This document shows positions 35,833 to 47,560 of a DNA stretch of 64,000 nucleotides, piece after piece. This DNA comes from Corylus avellana (Eukaryota; Streptophyta; Magnoliopsida; Fagales; Betulaceae), in contig NC_081544.1 of NCBI RefSeq assembly GCF_901000735.1, forward strand, positions 9,425,608 through 9,489,607. Direction: 5' to 3'. The stretch's first letter is position 1. Each line of letters opens with the position of its first letter. The notes under the pieces were generated by a model that saw nothing but the letters and a program-made list of their open reading frames with translations, ran no database searches and was not told the DNA's origin. The position numbers and the translations under genes were made by a program.

Positions 35833-35855
35833 AATACATGTTGCCAACATGTATT
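35833..35855. repeat. Inverted-repeat filler at the duplication junction
   Basis: The arms AATACATGTTG and CAACATGTATT are separated by one C. The left arm is not in the receptor-like copy 2 and the right arm is DC1 sequence, so about ten bases appear copied in inverted orientation at the breakpoint. Confidence 0.85.
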
Positions 35856-38422
35856 CATCCCCTTCTTTCAGAAGAACCAATTCACTTGTAGCGCTTGTGG
35901 TGAGGAAGCCAAGGAGTTACCCTCATTATGTAGCATCTGTCAACTCTTGATTCACAGTAAATGTGCTCGATTTTTATGTATCATCTCAATTTTAAAACAT
36001 CATCACTCTCTCCCTCTCACCTATTCTCTTGGTCAAGTTAAAGAGCACTTGGACAACAGCATATTCTGTAGACTTTGCTATCAATAGGTGAAAATAAAGT
36101 ATGCAACCTATTATTGTCAAGAATGTGGTTACGTGGCTCACTTGGAATGTGCATTTGAAGATGGAGAAAGTGAAATTCTCATGTTCTTGCCCAGGGTATC
36201 CGATGATTTAGTGACTGATGTTATGGAGGTTGAAGGAGTGACGCAAATACAACATTTTAGCCATCAGCATGATTTATTTATTGGCAATGAGGAGCTCACG
36301 GATGTTAAGTTTTGTGATGGTTGTATGGAATTCATCTCCACCTTGTTTTACAGTTGTACGCACTGCAACTTCTTTCTCCACAGTAGATGTGCTCAGCTAC
36401 CAAGAAAGAAGCAACACATACTTCACCAACACCAGCTCACCCTCATCTCACAGGTGTCTTACAATAATGGATTGTTCAGTTGTGATGCTTGTAGAAATCA
36501 ACGCCATGGCTTTGCTTATAGATGTGATGGGTGTAATTTCGACCTTCACCTTCAATGTTGTTCAATTTCAGAAACCTTGAAACATGAAGGTCATCAACAC
36601 TCCCTCTTCCTTGCTAGTAATTCTAATAAAAGATGTCACGTTTGTAATGCCATTTATCACAGTAAACAAGCTAGCAAGTTTGTATGCACTAGTTGCGATT
36701 TTGCCATGGGTCTTGAATGTGCAATGTTGTGCAAAAATCTACCTAAATTAATAGGTGAATAATTGTACGTTTTATCTGCAAGTGCACAAGGTCAACATAG
36801 TAGTATATAGTGTAAGTACAAGATCATTCCCACGAGGATTGCTGAATTTATGTTTAAAAATAGATTCCTTAAGCAAAAGTAAAACAAGGATTGATTGTTG
36901 AAGTGATGATATTTGGCTAATTATATTTGGCTACTATAACAATATGCCAATGCTTTGATCAAGTTTTGCATATCTAATGTTTGTCAACCTTAGGGCATGT
37001 TGTATACTCCTAAGGCTATAGATTTCCCTAAGCAACAAGTTAGGCATGGCGTATACTCTAACTCTTTTCATTCCTAAGGGATTTAGCATGATTTATACTA
37101 AGTTGTTCCTTTGGAAGGCATATATTCTATGAAAATCGACAAACACACGAGGCCTAGGGCAAGGCATATACTCCCAGTTCCCCATGTTGATTAACCTAAG
37201 AACCCGGCGTGGATTTCTTTTGTTACTTACGTTAAACTCAGGACTCGGCCATCCAAATTGATTTAACTAACTAGTCCGTACCTTATGCATATGTTGATCA
37301 GGCACACACATATGAGGAATTCATGCAAGTAGGTATTAATCAAGTTAAATAGCACAACAAGATCATCACAAAGGCACCAATATTGAAATATTAACAAAAC
37401 ACAACTAGGGCATCAATCAAGCCCTACTAATTAAATTAGCTACACATAAAGTTGATGTTAAACATCTTTATAAAATAAAATAAAAGAAAGGGAAAGAATA
37501 AACCCGAGACTTGAACTTAAAGAGCTCCTATTCTTCTCCTTACAAAGTCTATCTATTCTAGAGGCTTAAGGGTCTATTTATAGGCTTTAGAAGTCCTAGA
37601 CAAAGTAGTAAACTTAAGGATTTCGTAGGGTTTTGAGACCTATTACAAATTGGAGTTGGAAAACCCTAATATGGAAATAATGTCAATCCAGCCACCACTT
37701 GATAAGTCTCATGCGCACGGGTGCGCTCGATCGCAGCCCGTCTGCGCTCGATCGCAGGTTTGCGATCGTTCCTTCTTCTGGCTTGCGCTCGATCGCAGGT
37801 ACCCTGCGATTGGTCGCAATAACAGGGAGCTACAATTGTCTCCATTTTCTCTTTTGAGCTCAAATCACCTAGTTTTACTTCATTTTTCTTCCAAAAGCCT
37901 GTAAAAGTATGAAAAACACAAAAAGAAATTAAAATGGCCTAATTAAGTAAAACCAAAGGATTAAAACATGCAAGTTAAGGGCTGAAAATATGAATATTTT
38001 AGCACTTATCATGCAACTCTTCCTTTCATAGCTAGGCACATATATGATGATCATCTCTTCAAGCTCAACTACACTGATGAAGATCATTGTGAAGAATACT
38101 ATTGTCTAATTTGCGAAAAAAAAAAAAAAAAGAGATCTAAATCAATGGTTTTATTATTGTGCAGAATGCGACTTCCCTGCTCATTCCCAATGCATTTTAG
38201 GAATATAACTATAAATTAAGTTTAGAAGTACTTTCGCAATCAAAGATGATCATCAATACCCTCTCACTTTTGTCTCAAAGACTAAGTCTTCACCTCCACG
38301 TGATTCTTGTGGTAAGACTTTCGATGGCCTGGCTGTAGAATGCACTCAATACAAATTTAATGTTCACTTCTCTACTTTTGTGTGTCAAAGAAATAACTAA
38401 CAAAGTCACTTCAAAGTGGTGA
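35845..38422 (+). pseudogene. DC1 gene 4, 3' part only, split by a solo LTR
   Basis: Coding remains at 35,845-36,724 and 38,012-38,422. No start codon, N-terminal segments or promoter. It joins receptor-like sequence at the left. It keeps the frame that gene 3 lost near 28,520, but has TAG at 36,085-36,087 (in CYQ-stop-VK where the intact genes have Lys). After the LTR an A-run at ~38,115-38,132 shifts the frame. The central 36,088-36,762 frame still shows DC1 modules with Cys/His ligands (CDGCMEF, YSCTHCNFFLH). Confidence 0.9.
36725..38011 (+). mobile_element. Solo LTR, 1,287 bp, in DC1 gene 4
   Basis: Same insertion as 29,381-30,737: identical ends and TGCAA target duplication (36,720-36,724 and 38,012-38,016). 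It therefore pre-dates the segmental duplication. It is shorter by small deletions, including part of the GATCGATC-rich patch (~37,700-37,815). Confidence 0.9.
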
Positions 38423-39450
38423 TTGGAAAGAGGCAGCAACATAGCCTTAAACTCACCCAAGGTATGGAGATTTCAAAGTTTATTAGTTATCAGTGAACTC
38501 TTTCTCTCTCCTAAGAGGTTTGGTTATAGCTTTAATTATTTTAAGAACTTGTCAATATGTATTGTATATTGTGCTTATGCATATGCATATGCAGTTTGTT
38601 GATGCATGGTATTAATGGGAATAATGTTTTTCACATAGCATGTTTAAGAAGAGGGTTCTCTTGATGGCCAATGTTGCTTCAAAATAGTGTTCATATATGT
38701 CAATGACAATTCACACCTTTGAATATCATTTTTTTTTTTCCAATTTAAAACCCAAGTTTCTATGTCAACGTGGGATTCTGATTGCAGAAAGAAATAAGCA
38801 ACACGAAGTGAATAATCCATAAAATGACCTCAATAATATGCTCGACAATCCTTCCAGGGACCATCTTCTCTTTCAAAAGATAACACCCTCAATATAAAGC
38901 GTTGTTCCAGAACTAGCCATAAGAATGAACTCCTACATCAGTATTTATGAAACTGGATTGTTCATGGCACATTATTGGTAACCCTATTTGAGAGTAACGT
39001 TTATTTGGATAAGTTTTGTGCTTAATCAAATTTAAAGTAATGCTAACCGTGTCAAAAATTGTTAGCCCTAATTTTACTGTAAAAATGTTAGCATACTGTT
39101 GACGTGCTCGACGGTACTATAGTAACGTCTTTTCCCTTTGCTGCATAATATAAAGCAAAATGAACACAACATTATTACAAACTCACATAAAAGAATGATT
39201 TTTTGCCCATGCACAAAGAAACATCCACGTTTGATTGCAAAAAGTGTGAGATGAAGCAAGCTTTGCCATTGCATTGCAACGGTAACAACCAGAGAGAAGC
39301 TAGAAAGGGCGAAAAAGAAAGGAAACCTATCTAGGTTTAGTGAAGGCCACTAAAATCGAAAAAGAGAAAAAAGAAAAACCAACAATACTGGTCTCTGTGG
39401 AGAATTCCTTTATCTCTACCGTTGCACTCTCTTCTCTTTCATGTTAGCAG
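38423..39450 (+). other. DC1 gene 4 3' flank
   Basis: Copy of 31,141-32,440 with the internal ~265-bp deletion. No gene. Confidence 0.55.
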
Positions 39451-39456
39451 GACAGC

Positions 39457-39721
39457 TCATGAACCTCTGTGACAAGCATAGAGTACCGAGCGATAAATGG
39501 CAGCAACGCGCAGGAAGAAGATAAGCAGTATAAGGAGATCATCCAAGAGCCCAACTATTCCCAATATTCCTGTTGTACAGTTGATATATTATATCACCTT
39601 TATTCAGTTACCAAAACATGTCCACCACAAGAATTCAACAAATAAGATGTACAAGTAGCAACAACATACCTTCTGGAATAATGTCAACTGAGCTGACAAT
39701 GTAGACAGCACTTAGTATCAT
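39457..39721 (-). pseudogene. RNF170-like / DUF1232 3'-terminal exons (copy 2)
   Basis: Exons at 39,670-39,721 and 39,457-39,569, same structure and splice sites as copy 1, frame open to the stop. The motif is SSVDIIPEG rather than SPVDIIPEG, and the tail reads FFLRVAAIYRSVLYACHRGS. No upstream exons. A duplicated gene fragment. Confidence 0.75.
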
Positions 39722-39853
39722 CTGTACATAAGAAACAGGGTAAGAACCTGTCCTTGAAATACAAACTAAGATTTAAAGCTCAGGCTATTAATGAAATCAA
39801 ACTGAAAATTTGAGATGGTTAGTCAATAAAAAAACACAATAACGTTAATATTA

Positions 39854-40217
39854 GGGATAACTTCACTTAGACCTTTGAATTATCACACGATTTGACAAGC
39901 CTCAAAACTTCAAAACCTCTTAATTTAAACCCCTGAACTTTCAATTGTAGTCCAGTAGAATCCCTTGATCCATCATATTTTAAATGCTAAAAGTGAGACA
40001 ATGACGTTTATACCCCGAATTTTTTATAAAATTCTAAATTTACCCTTAATTCCAAGAGTTCTAAAAAAAACGAAATCAAATATATTTTGGTCTTTTAGGT
40101 ATTGTCGTTAGAAGTTAACGGCTAAATCTGATTTAGTAGTTCAAATTGAGAGGTTTTAAAATTTGGAGGGCTTGTCAAATCTAGTGGTAATTCAAGGGTG
40201 TAAAGTGAAGTTTTCCC
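39854..40217. mobile_element. Mutator-like MITE (copy 2), 364 bp
   Basis: Counterpart of 32,842-33,237 with the same 9-bp TTAATATTA duplication (39,845-39,853 and 40,218-40,226). One internal deletion removes ~30 bp. Confidence 0.85.
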
Positions 40218-40226
40218 TTAATATTA

Positions 40227-40920
40227 TCAACCTAATGATTGGAAGAGTATTGAAATCCCAGCCCCAAGAGAACAGCAAATTTATCACAAAGTTTGCCCTA
40301 CTCACTTTGCAGAAACTTTCTGCCCCAAATAATGATAATGAGATGAAGACAACTCACCATATGCTTCTCAAAGAAGTAGAAGAGATTTCTCAATCTGGAG
40401 AAAAATCAAATGCCTCATTTTCCCTTCTAATAATTAGGGGTCTGCGCTTTGTTCTATAGCAGATACAAGTACCAGTTTCAAGTGTATTTTTAGGCTTCTT
40501 TACTTCTTAATAAGATCGAGTATGCTGGAATTTTTCTCTTAATGTCATAAGTACTGGATGCTATGGACTTCAATTAATTCTTGCTACTTGCCAAATGCTT
40601 GGAAGTAGCTGAAGTGCTGATTGTGGTGGCAGTTGTGTCGAGCAATCTTCACGGGGCATGGTACGAGGAGGTGCTCTAACAGTTTGTGAGTTTTTCATTT
40701 TGTGAAAGCAAAAGATGTAAAGAATTCATTATTTCCTTAATTTATTAAATTGGAAAATTGTTATTATAATATCTGCATTTCCTGTACATGGTATTGTCAT
40801 GTATAGCTTGTGCTGAAATTTAGTAACAGTTGTGTAATAGATAATTAACAGTATCATTAGGGCTTGGAGATGGCAAATTTAAGGTGTAAATTAATAGCCT
40901 GGGTATTTGTTTTCCCAGTA
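40227..40920. other. Unassigned duplicated sequence (copy 2)
   Basis: Copy of 33,247-33,930; the short plus-strand frame persists but no domain is recognised. Confidence 0.4.
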
Positions 40921-40945
40921 CTTTTTTGGCCCTTGTTTACAGCAG

Positions 40946-41070
40946 AGTAATGCTACTCATTTCACATTTTATACCGGTTATTATGGCGTGTATTAAAGTG
41001 CTTCTCATATCAATTACTTAAAACATGCACACAATATCAACCGGTAATGGGTGTGAAAAATAACATTACT
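40946..41070. mobile_element. Small MITE (copy 2)
   Basis: Copy of 33,955-34,079 with the same inverted ends, slightly diverged at the right ('gtgaaaaataacattact'). Confidence 0.65.
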
Positions 41071-41320
41071 TGTTCGCTGCTACCTTATTGAATTTACAGA
41101 GAAGTTGAAAATGAAAAATGTGAAAGTTATGGCTCTATATTCTTAGAGCAGCAAATGGAGATTTGATCATAATATATATATCCTGTAAGGTTTAGCAGCA
41201 TTTACACAACATTTTTCTATCAAGCCTCAGTAATACTGAAAGGTGAAAAAGGGTGAAAGTGGAAAAGAAAAGAATTATTTGTTATATTTTCTCAAGAGAC
41301 TAGAGATTTCTAAGGGATTC

Positions 41321-41782
41321 TGATGTAGATCAGAGTGTATTCCGATCCCATATGTTATTTTATGTTTTTGTCATTTAAGTGTCGTGGCCGTCCGGACGGG
41401 CGCCATCAGTTTGTTTTATTTTCTAGCCGACTTTATGTTGTTATTTTATTAGGGTTAAGGTTTTAGGAGTCTTTATTTTATTATTTTATTAAGTTTAGGG
41501 CTTTAAGAGTATTTATGTCATATTTTATCAGGTTTACGGTTTTGGGCTATAAATATATGGTTATAGCCTCTAGAGAAAAAGAGTTTATGTTGATTATTGA
41601 TTTTGTTGAATAAGAAACCTCAGAGTTGAGCGTTCTTTTTTCTTTTCCTTCAAAACCTAGAGAGTATCTAGCTTTTGTCAACCTGGGGATTTCTTAGATC
41701 ATTGATAGAATTAAGATCAAGAAGTATTTATCCGCTACTTATTGATGTTCTTCGTTATAGTCCACTAAGTCACGCTGCATCA
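41321..41782 (+). mobile_element. Solo LTR (copy 2), 462 bp
   Basis: Starts TGATGTAGATC and ends 'cacgctgcatca'. Exact 5-bp target duplication GATTC (41,316-41,320 and 41,783-41,787). Confidence 0.9.
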
Positions 41783-41819
41783 GATTCACTGAAAGGTGAG
41801 ATGGGATAGAAAAAGAATA

Positions 41820-42549
41820 AAAAGGATGCAGTGTAATAGAAACACTTATAAACGGAAATAATAAGACGATCTACCTGACGTTTGAGCATTGAAGTTTCCC
41901 AATAGAAGGTTTGGCTGGAAACGAATCCTCTCCATTTCAACTTTCTTAAAGAGTATCCATTTAGTGTGCAATTAAGAAAGTATATTTGTTGATTTCAAAA
42001 AATAAAAATAAATAAATAAGAGGACGATATATTTGTCTAAAACATTAGTCCAAAAAACAAATGGACAATATTATCTTCCTAAATGCACTAAATGGAGCCC
42101 AATTTCCCACCACCACTTATCTTCCACATTCCTCTTTTTCTGTTTTCTATGACCCAATGTTCTACTTTTTGACCACTTGGGTCAACTCCACTTGTAATGG
42201 AAGACCAATGATTCAAAACATATTGCCAGGAGCCAAGTAAACCTCACAAAGCACTCGAAAAGGGAAAGAAATTTGAAAGAAATTCATACTTATATAAGAT
42301 CAAATAATGGTGCTCGATCTATAAGATCATCTTCTCTTAGTTCTTCTTCTTGGTAGGCCACGAACGACTCAAAGTCACAGGTTAAAAAGTCGTGTTAGTG
42401 GAACCATTATATTTTCAGCATGCACATGATCAAAGCTACTCGGAGCCACAACCCCCATCTATAAATTTAATCACACTCAAAAGAAATTAGGCAACAGCCT
42501 CTTCGATTCTTTATTATTGTAAGGTTATGTCTTGTAACAGCCTTCATTA
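41820..42549 (+). promoter_or_regulatory. Upstream region of receptor-like copy 2
   Basis: Shared with 34,830-35,563 and partly with positions 1-280. It contains 'tacttatataagatc' (~42,288-42,300), a plausible TATA region. Promoter function is inference. Confidence 0.4.
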
Positions 42550-43790
42550 ATGAGACTTCGTGCAGTCTTATCGAGGCTTTTCTTGATGGCCATTTACTCA
42601 CTTTTCCTCACCTTTTCTGTCTTTGGGTTGTCTGGCCAATGTAGTAGCAATCGGAAGTCCTTGTTGCTACAACTTAAGAACAACCTTACATTCGACCCTA
42701 CTATGTCCACAAAACTTGTTAAGTGGAATCGAAGTGTTGATTGCTGTTCTTGGGAAGGCATAACATGTAATGAGGGACATGTTATTGGTCTCGACCTGAC
42801 CAATGAATCCATCTCGGGTGGACTTGACAATTTAAACACCCTTTTCAGTCTTCAACAACTCCAAAGCCTGAGTTTGGCATATAACGGCTTCGACAATTCT
42901 CAGATTCCATCAAAGTTTGGCAAGCTTAAGAATTTAATTTTATGAGCTCATTGCTCATCCAAAGCTTGATGTCCCTTGGTCGATGCTTCAAATCCTATAT
43001 ATAGCTTCAAACAATTTTACTGGTAACCTTCCAATAATATTCCTTTCTACTTGGATGGCAATGATGGATAATGCACATGAGGCAACCTCTGAGCTCAATC
43101 AGCTCCAAATTCAAATTGGTAGCTTTATTATCGAGATACGATAATAGTTATCAGCAAAGGTTCAGAGGTGGAACTTGTGAAGATTCTAAATATCTTCACC
43201 ACCATTGATTTTTCTTGCAACAACTTTGAAGGTCCTATACCTGAAGAAATTGGAGAATTCACATTGTCATATAATCTCAACTTGTCGCATAATTCTTTCA
43301 CGGGCAAAATCCCAGCATCTCTAGGAAAATTGATTCATCTTGAGTCACTAGACTTGTCAAGGAACAAGCTTACTGGAGCGATTCCTATGCAACTCGCTAA
43401 TGGTCTTATTTTCCTTTCTGTCCTCAACCTTTCGTTCAACCAATTGGTGGGACAGATTCCATTCATCAAGCAATTTGCTACATTTTCAGAAAATTCCTTC
43501 AAAGGAAACGAAAGATTATGTGGTTTCCCTTTGAAATCACCGTGCTCACATGAGGAGCCACGGTTGTCACCTCCAACATATGAAGAACTTCATTCAAATT
43601 CTGGGACTGGGATTGAGAGAAATTATATAAGCATTGAACTGGGATTTGTTTTTGGCTTCGGAATTATAATTGGGCCTCAGGCCTCTTATGTTTTGGAAGA
43701 AATGGAGGATATGGTACTATAAACATGTTGAAGACATTCGTTTTAGGATCTTCCCTCAACTGTATCTCTGAAAAGAACATCGTCGAAGAC
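42550..43790 (+). pseudogene. LRR receptor-like protein with most LRRs deleted (copy 2)
   Basis: An N-terminal frame (42,550-42,945) encodes a signal peptide, the LRR cap (QCSSN..., VDCCSWEGITC) and the first LRRs, then stops. Sequence from ~42,970 resembles a C-terminal LRR island (LQI..IASNNFTGNLP) with stops. The frame 43,168-43,722 encodes the last LRRs (FSCNNFEGPIPEEIG, LNLSHNSFTGKIPASLG, LESLDLSRNKLTGAIP), the C-terminal cap (GNERLCGFPL) and the start of the membrane helix. A 7-bp tandem duplication (ggcctca/ggcctct, 43,673-43,686) shifts the frame in the helix; the other frame then reads the expected short basic tail ending FPQLYL-stop. A broken RLP-type receptor; intact members sense ligands at the cell surface in immunity or development. 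Confidence 0.9.
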
Positions 43791-43984
43791 GAGCATTCCA
43801 CAATCAGGAGCCGAGGTGCTAGTTTCAGTTTCGAGGCACAACACCTCTTAGTTTGTCATGATAAACTCTTGCTTTTTTAGTTTCAATATAAATCAAAATG
43901 AAAAAATGGATGCTCATGATTGGATGTTGGCCGGCGTTTTCTTAAGGTATGACTCCAATGGAAAATTTAACTTTACATGGCAAC

Positions 43985-44980
43985 TAGGGGTGTAAACGAG
44001 CCGAGCTTGAGCGAGCTTCCCTTATTCAGGCTTGGCTAGTTTAAATTTTACTCGAACTCGAACTCGAGTCGAGCTCAAGGGCGAGCCAAAACAATCGAGC
44101 TCGAGCTAATAATAAGTCGAGCCGAGCCAGCTCGCGAGCTGGCTCTTATATTTAATGTTTTTGTTTTAAAAAAAAAAAAAATTAACTTCAAGTACTCTTA
44201 AACGGCTTAAGAAGTTAGTTTGCATATGAGTATTTGCTTCACCTGGCTAGTCAAGTATGGAGCCTAAGTCAATACAGCAAGGCATTTGGTTTCAAAGAGA
44301 AAGGATATGCATCCTTTATAGATAAACAAACTTGGAGATTAATGTTTTCTTAACAATGTGGGACAAGTTAATAGGTTGTATTTAGACTATATTGGGACAA
44401 CGCCCCCTACAAAAAACTATTTTTTTCAACGTCTCTCTCTCAATCCCCCTCACCAATCACAACGCATCTTCCACTTGAACTCTCATTTCTCATTCTCTCA
44501 CTCTCGCTCATCAAACAGGTAGTGATAGTGTTTGGGTCTGTATGATTCTTCAATAGTTTATGCCTTTTGCAATCTCCCTCAATAGTTTCTGCTTGATTCT
44601 TCTTCCTTTTGTTTGGGTCTGCTCTAATTAAATCGAGGTCTTTTTAATGATTGCTCTCTCTCTCTCTTTGATCATGAAGGGTTTAGAATTTTTCATTCTC
44701 TAACGCTTAAATATAAATGTAATTTTAAGATTTTAATAATTATGAGATTTATAATTGATTATGTATTACTTAGTTTATATATATATAAACACATACACGA
44801 GCTTATACGAGCTTGCTCACGAGCCTAGCCGAGTCGAGCCGAGCTTGCTTCGTTTAATATTCGAGCTATGATTTGTGTTCACGAAGTGCTTCATTTAATA
44901 TTCGAGTCGAGCACGAGTCGAGCTTATGCGAGTTGAGCCCGAGCTTGCTCGCGAGACGCTTCGCTCACTTAACAACCCTA
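43985..44980. mobile_element. Non-autonomous hAT element, 996 bp
   Basis: Ends TAGGGGTGTAAACGAGC and, inverted, 'gctcacttaacaaccctaa'. Exact 8-bp target duplication ATGGCAAC (43,977-43,984 and 44,981-44,988). Both subterminal regions are full of 'gagctcgagc' / 'gagccgagc' repeats. No transposase frame. It sits just downstream of the receptor-like pseudogene. Confidence 0.92.
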
Positions 44981-44988
44981 ATGGCAAC

Positions 44989-45217
44989 ACCAACAGAACT
45001 CTACTGGTGTGGTTTTGTTTGTATCATGGCTATCTTGTATAGCTGTATAGATTTGGTGTGTGGATATATTTTACTCATTTGGTGTTTGTATTGGGATTTG
45101 TTGGCAGCTGGGATTTGTATTGGTGTCTGTATTTTTCTTCTGGGGTTCAATGCAAAGATATGTACTCCAAGTATACTCTGAAGGAAGTTTGCTGAAGTCT
45201 ACAAGGCCTCTCTGGTG
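44989..45217 (+). other. Sequence between two hAT elements
   Basis: Short single-copy stretch, probably former 3' flank of the receptor-like gene. An open frame here is partly built from hAT sequence and is not credible. Confidence 0.4.
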
Positions 45218-45225
45218 GCTGTAAT

Positions 45226-45819
45226 TAGGGCTGGGTATCGGTCGGTTCGGACCGGTTAATGGGCTTATCGGTCGGTTAACCGATAAGCTATCGGTTAACC
45301 AAATCTTAACCGATTACCGACCAATAAGAAGTGTTAACCGAAAATTATCAGTCATATCAGTAATCAGTTAACCGGTCGGTTAAATCGGTTTGGGCTTTTT
45401 ATTGGGCTTTTACTGGTTGCTAATTGGGCCAAAATTAATTGTTTTGGAGGCCCAAATACATTTTGTTGGGCTAAAGCCTAAAATAGCTTATTAAAAATTA
45501 GTTATTTTAGAGTATATTTTTGGATAAAATAGCTTATTGAAGCTTTTTTTTTTTTTTTTTTTTTTATTGATCCACTACAATAATAAATATAAAATTCTAA
45601 AAAATTAAAAATTAAAAATTAAAATAGCCTATCAGTCATATCAGTCATATCAGTTTTTCGATAAAAAAATTTTAACCAACCGATTACCGACTGATAAGTT
45701 TATCGAAATAAAATTTTTAACCGATTACCGACCGATAACTATTGGTTACGGTTAATATCGGTTCGTTTAAAGTCGGTAATTGATCGATAATCGGTAATCG
45801 ATTAATTTGCCCACTCCTA
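45226..45819. mobile_element. Non-autonomous hAT element, 594 bp
   Basis: Ends TAGGGCTGGG and, inverted, 'cccactccta'. The flanks gctgtaat (45,218-45,225) and actgtaat (45,820-45,827) match at 7 of 8 positions. Subterminal repeats of 'cggttaaccgat' type at both sides. No coding capacity. Confidence 0.85.
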
Positions 45820-45827
45820 ACTGTAAT

Positions 45828-47040
45828 GCTTAGTTGCTGATATACACATTTATGTGTGATGGGCACTTAATAATTCAAAGTACTTCTGTCATGTTTTGAA
45901 TCAAATAATTATCTGAGTACCTCTCCATAGGCATGTATCTCGTTGAATTCTAATTATTTTTCCCTATTTATTGCTTTATTTTAGTGCTGCTTAGTGCTTG
46001 TGCTTGATAAGCATGTCACACTGATTCCTACTCAATAAATAAATATATTTTTTTATAAGTAATGTGAACAAGATTGTTGATGCATGAATAGAGCATTTGG
46101 ACGAGGGAAATCTTTTAGGATTGCTGAGAATTTTAAAATATTATCTTTCTTTTTTTTTTTCTTTTTTCTTTTGCAAAGTAAATATTATCTTGTTTGATTG
46201 CACTTAAATAGAGAGAATTCAGAAACCCAAAAGAATTTGGATTCCCTTGGTTTTGCAGGAAAAGTTTTTTTTTTTTTTTAATTGGATATTGTTATGGTTA
46301 TATAATAAAAGTTAGACTATGTGACAATTTTGTTATATATAGTTATTTTTTACTGCTATTTTTTGGATTTGATTGTGATCATTTGCAAAATCTGAACATT
46401 AAAGCGAGGAACTAGCTATCTTATTCCACAAAAAGAGACATTAGCATGTTTTATTTGGTCATAGACGAAAAATAAATCAAATATATAATATATAGTTTAT
46501 ATATTGGAAAAGTAAAGAAAAGTCACGTTATATATATAAATTTTAAATAATTTTGTATTAAATAGCCTTAACTATTGGAAATTTGGAAGAGAAAAATATA
46601 AAGATATTTTGTAACATGTTTAGGTGTGAACCAAACATGAAAATCTTTTATTTTCAAACATCCTATCAGACTCTTAATTATTTCCAAACGTAAAAATAAT
46701 TACATTCCCAAAAATAAAAAATTACAAATCATTAAATTTGGCAATATTGACGCATTCTCCCCCTGAAGTTGCCATGCTAGACCCGGTAGGACTTCCGGCC
46801 AATTCACCCTACCTCCACTTGTCTTCCACGTTCTAATTTTTGACGATGTGAACTCCACTTAAGACTTTCTAGGCTGGTTTGTTACCTTCATCAATCGATC
46901 AATGGAAATCTCGTTCGGTGCTAAGCCAGTTCCATCAATCGATCGATAATGACATCAATCGTTTGGTTCACATAATCTTTTAGAATAATTTTAAGATTTA
47001 AATTTAATAATATAACTTTATATTATTTTTTAACCTTTCA
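45828..47040. other. Gene-free AT-rich stretch
   Basis: Homopolymers and unique sequence. A patch at ~46,890-46,970 has 'atcgatcgat'-type repeats. No gene, RNA or bounded transposon was recognised. Confidence 0.5.
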
Positions 47041-47084
47041 AAAATAGTTATTATTTAAATATGTGGGGCGTGATACATTTGTCA

Positions 47085-47560
47085 TGTCCACTTTGAGTTT
47101 AAAGCTTATCTCAATGGAAAGACGATAGACCATTAGAAATAAATTTTATTTCTATGCTTTGAGTCTCATACATGTAGTTGCCTATGAAGTTCAATATAGG
47201 CTCCATCATCTCAATTATTTGCAACTAAATAATCAATAAAACAAATTAGGCGTCAATAGTTGAAAAAAGAGAGTAATGACTTTTTGAGCTCCTACGCACT
47301 TTTAGCTTATTGAGAATAAGTACAAAGAAAGACAATGAGAAATAAATAAGAAGTCACATGTGTTATGCTAATCCGTACACTTTGGGTTTTGAAGCGTATC
47401 TCAAATGTAAAGACGATAGACAATAAAAAATAAATCTACTCTTAATGCAAAGACTCCATGCTTTGAGTCTTATGCATGTAAATTGCTTGTTAATTTCAAT
47501 ATGGGCTTGTGTTGTCAATTATTTGTAAGTAATAATCAATAAAGCTTAAATATTAAAGGT
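47085..47560 (+). repeat. Degenerate ~300-bp tandem repeat
   Basis: Two diverged copies: ~47,090-47,240 and ~47,375-47,550 share 'aaagacgatagac', 'catgctttgagtct' and 'aataatcaataaa'. No coding potential. The following ~600 bp (47,560-48,180) hold nothing recognisable. Confidence 0.6.

Larger units (their letters stand above)
28507..35843 (+). repeat. Tandem segmental duplication, unit 1 (~7.3 kb)
   Basis: From 'ccaacatgtattcatcc' at ~28,508 inside DC1 gene 3 to the truncated receptor-like gene at ~35,832, this unit is repeated nearly base for base at 35,844-~42,811. Shared contents: DC1 3' half, solo LTR, DUF1232 exons, MITE, small MITE, second solo LTR, receptor-like 5' end. Unit 1 has ~265 bp at ~31,685-31,945 that unit 2 lacks. 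Confidence 0.9.
35844..42811 (+). repeat. Tandem segmental duplication, unit 2 (~7.0 kb)
   Basis: Second copy of 28,507-35,832. It lacks ~265 bp present in unit 1 (joined at 'tatttatgaa|actggattg', ~38,950). It ends where copy 1 of the receptor-like gene is cut; beyond ~42,811 the receptor-like sequence is single-copy. Confidence 0.9.

Noticed and set aside
37650..37904. 84-codon frames on both strands
   Set aside because: They lie within the solo LTR and are produced by the GATCGATC-type repeats.
44873..45181. 102-codon plus-strand frame
   Set aside because: It starts in hAT terminal sequence and continues into unrelated flank; cysteine-rich by chance.
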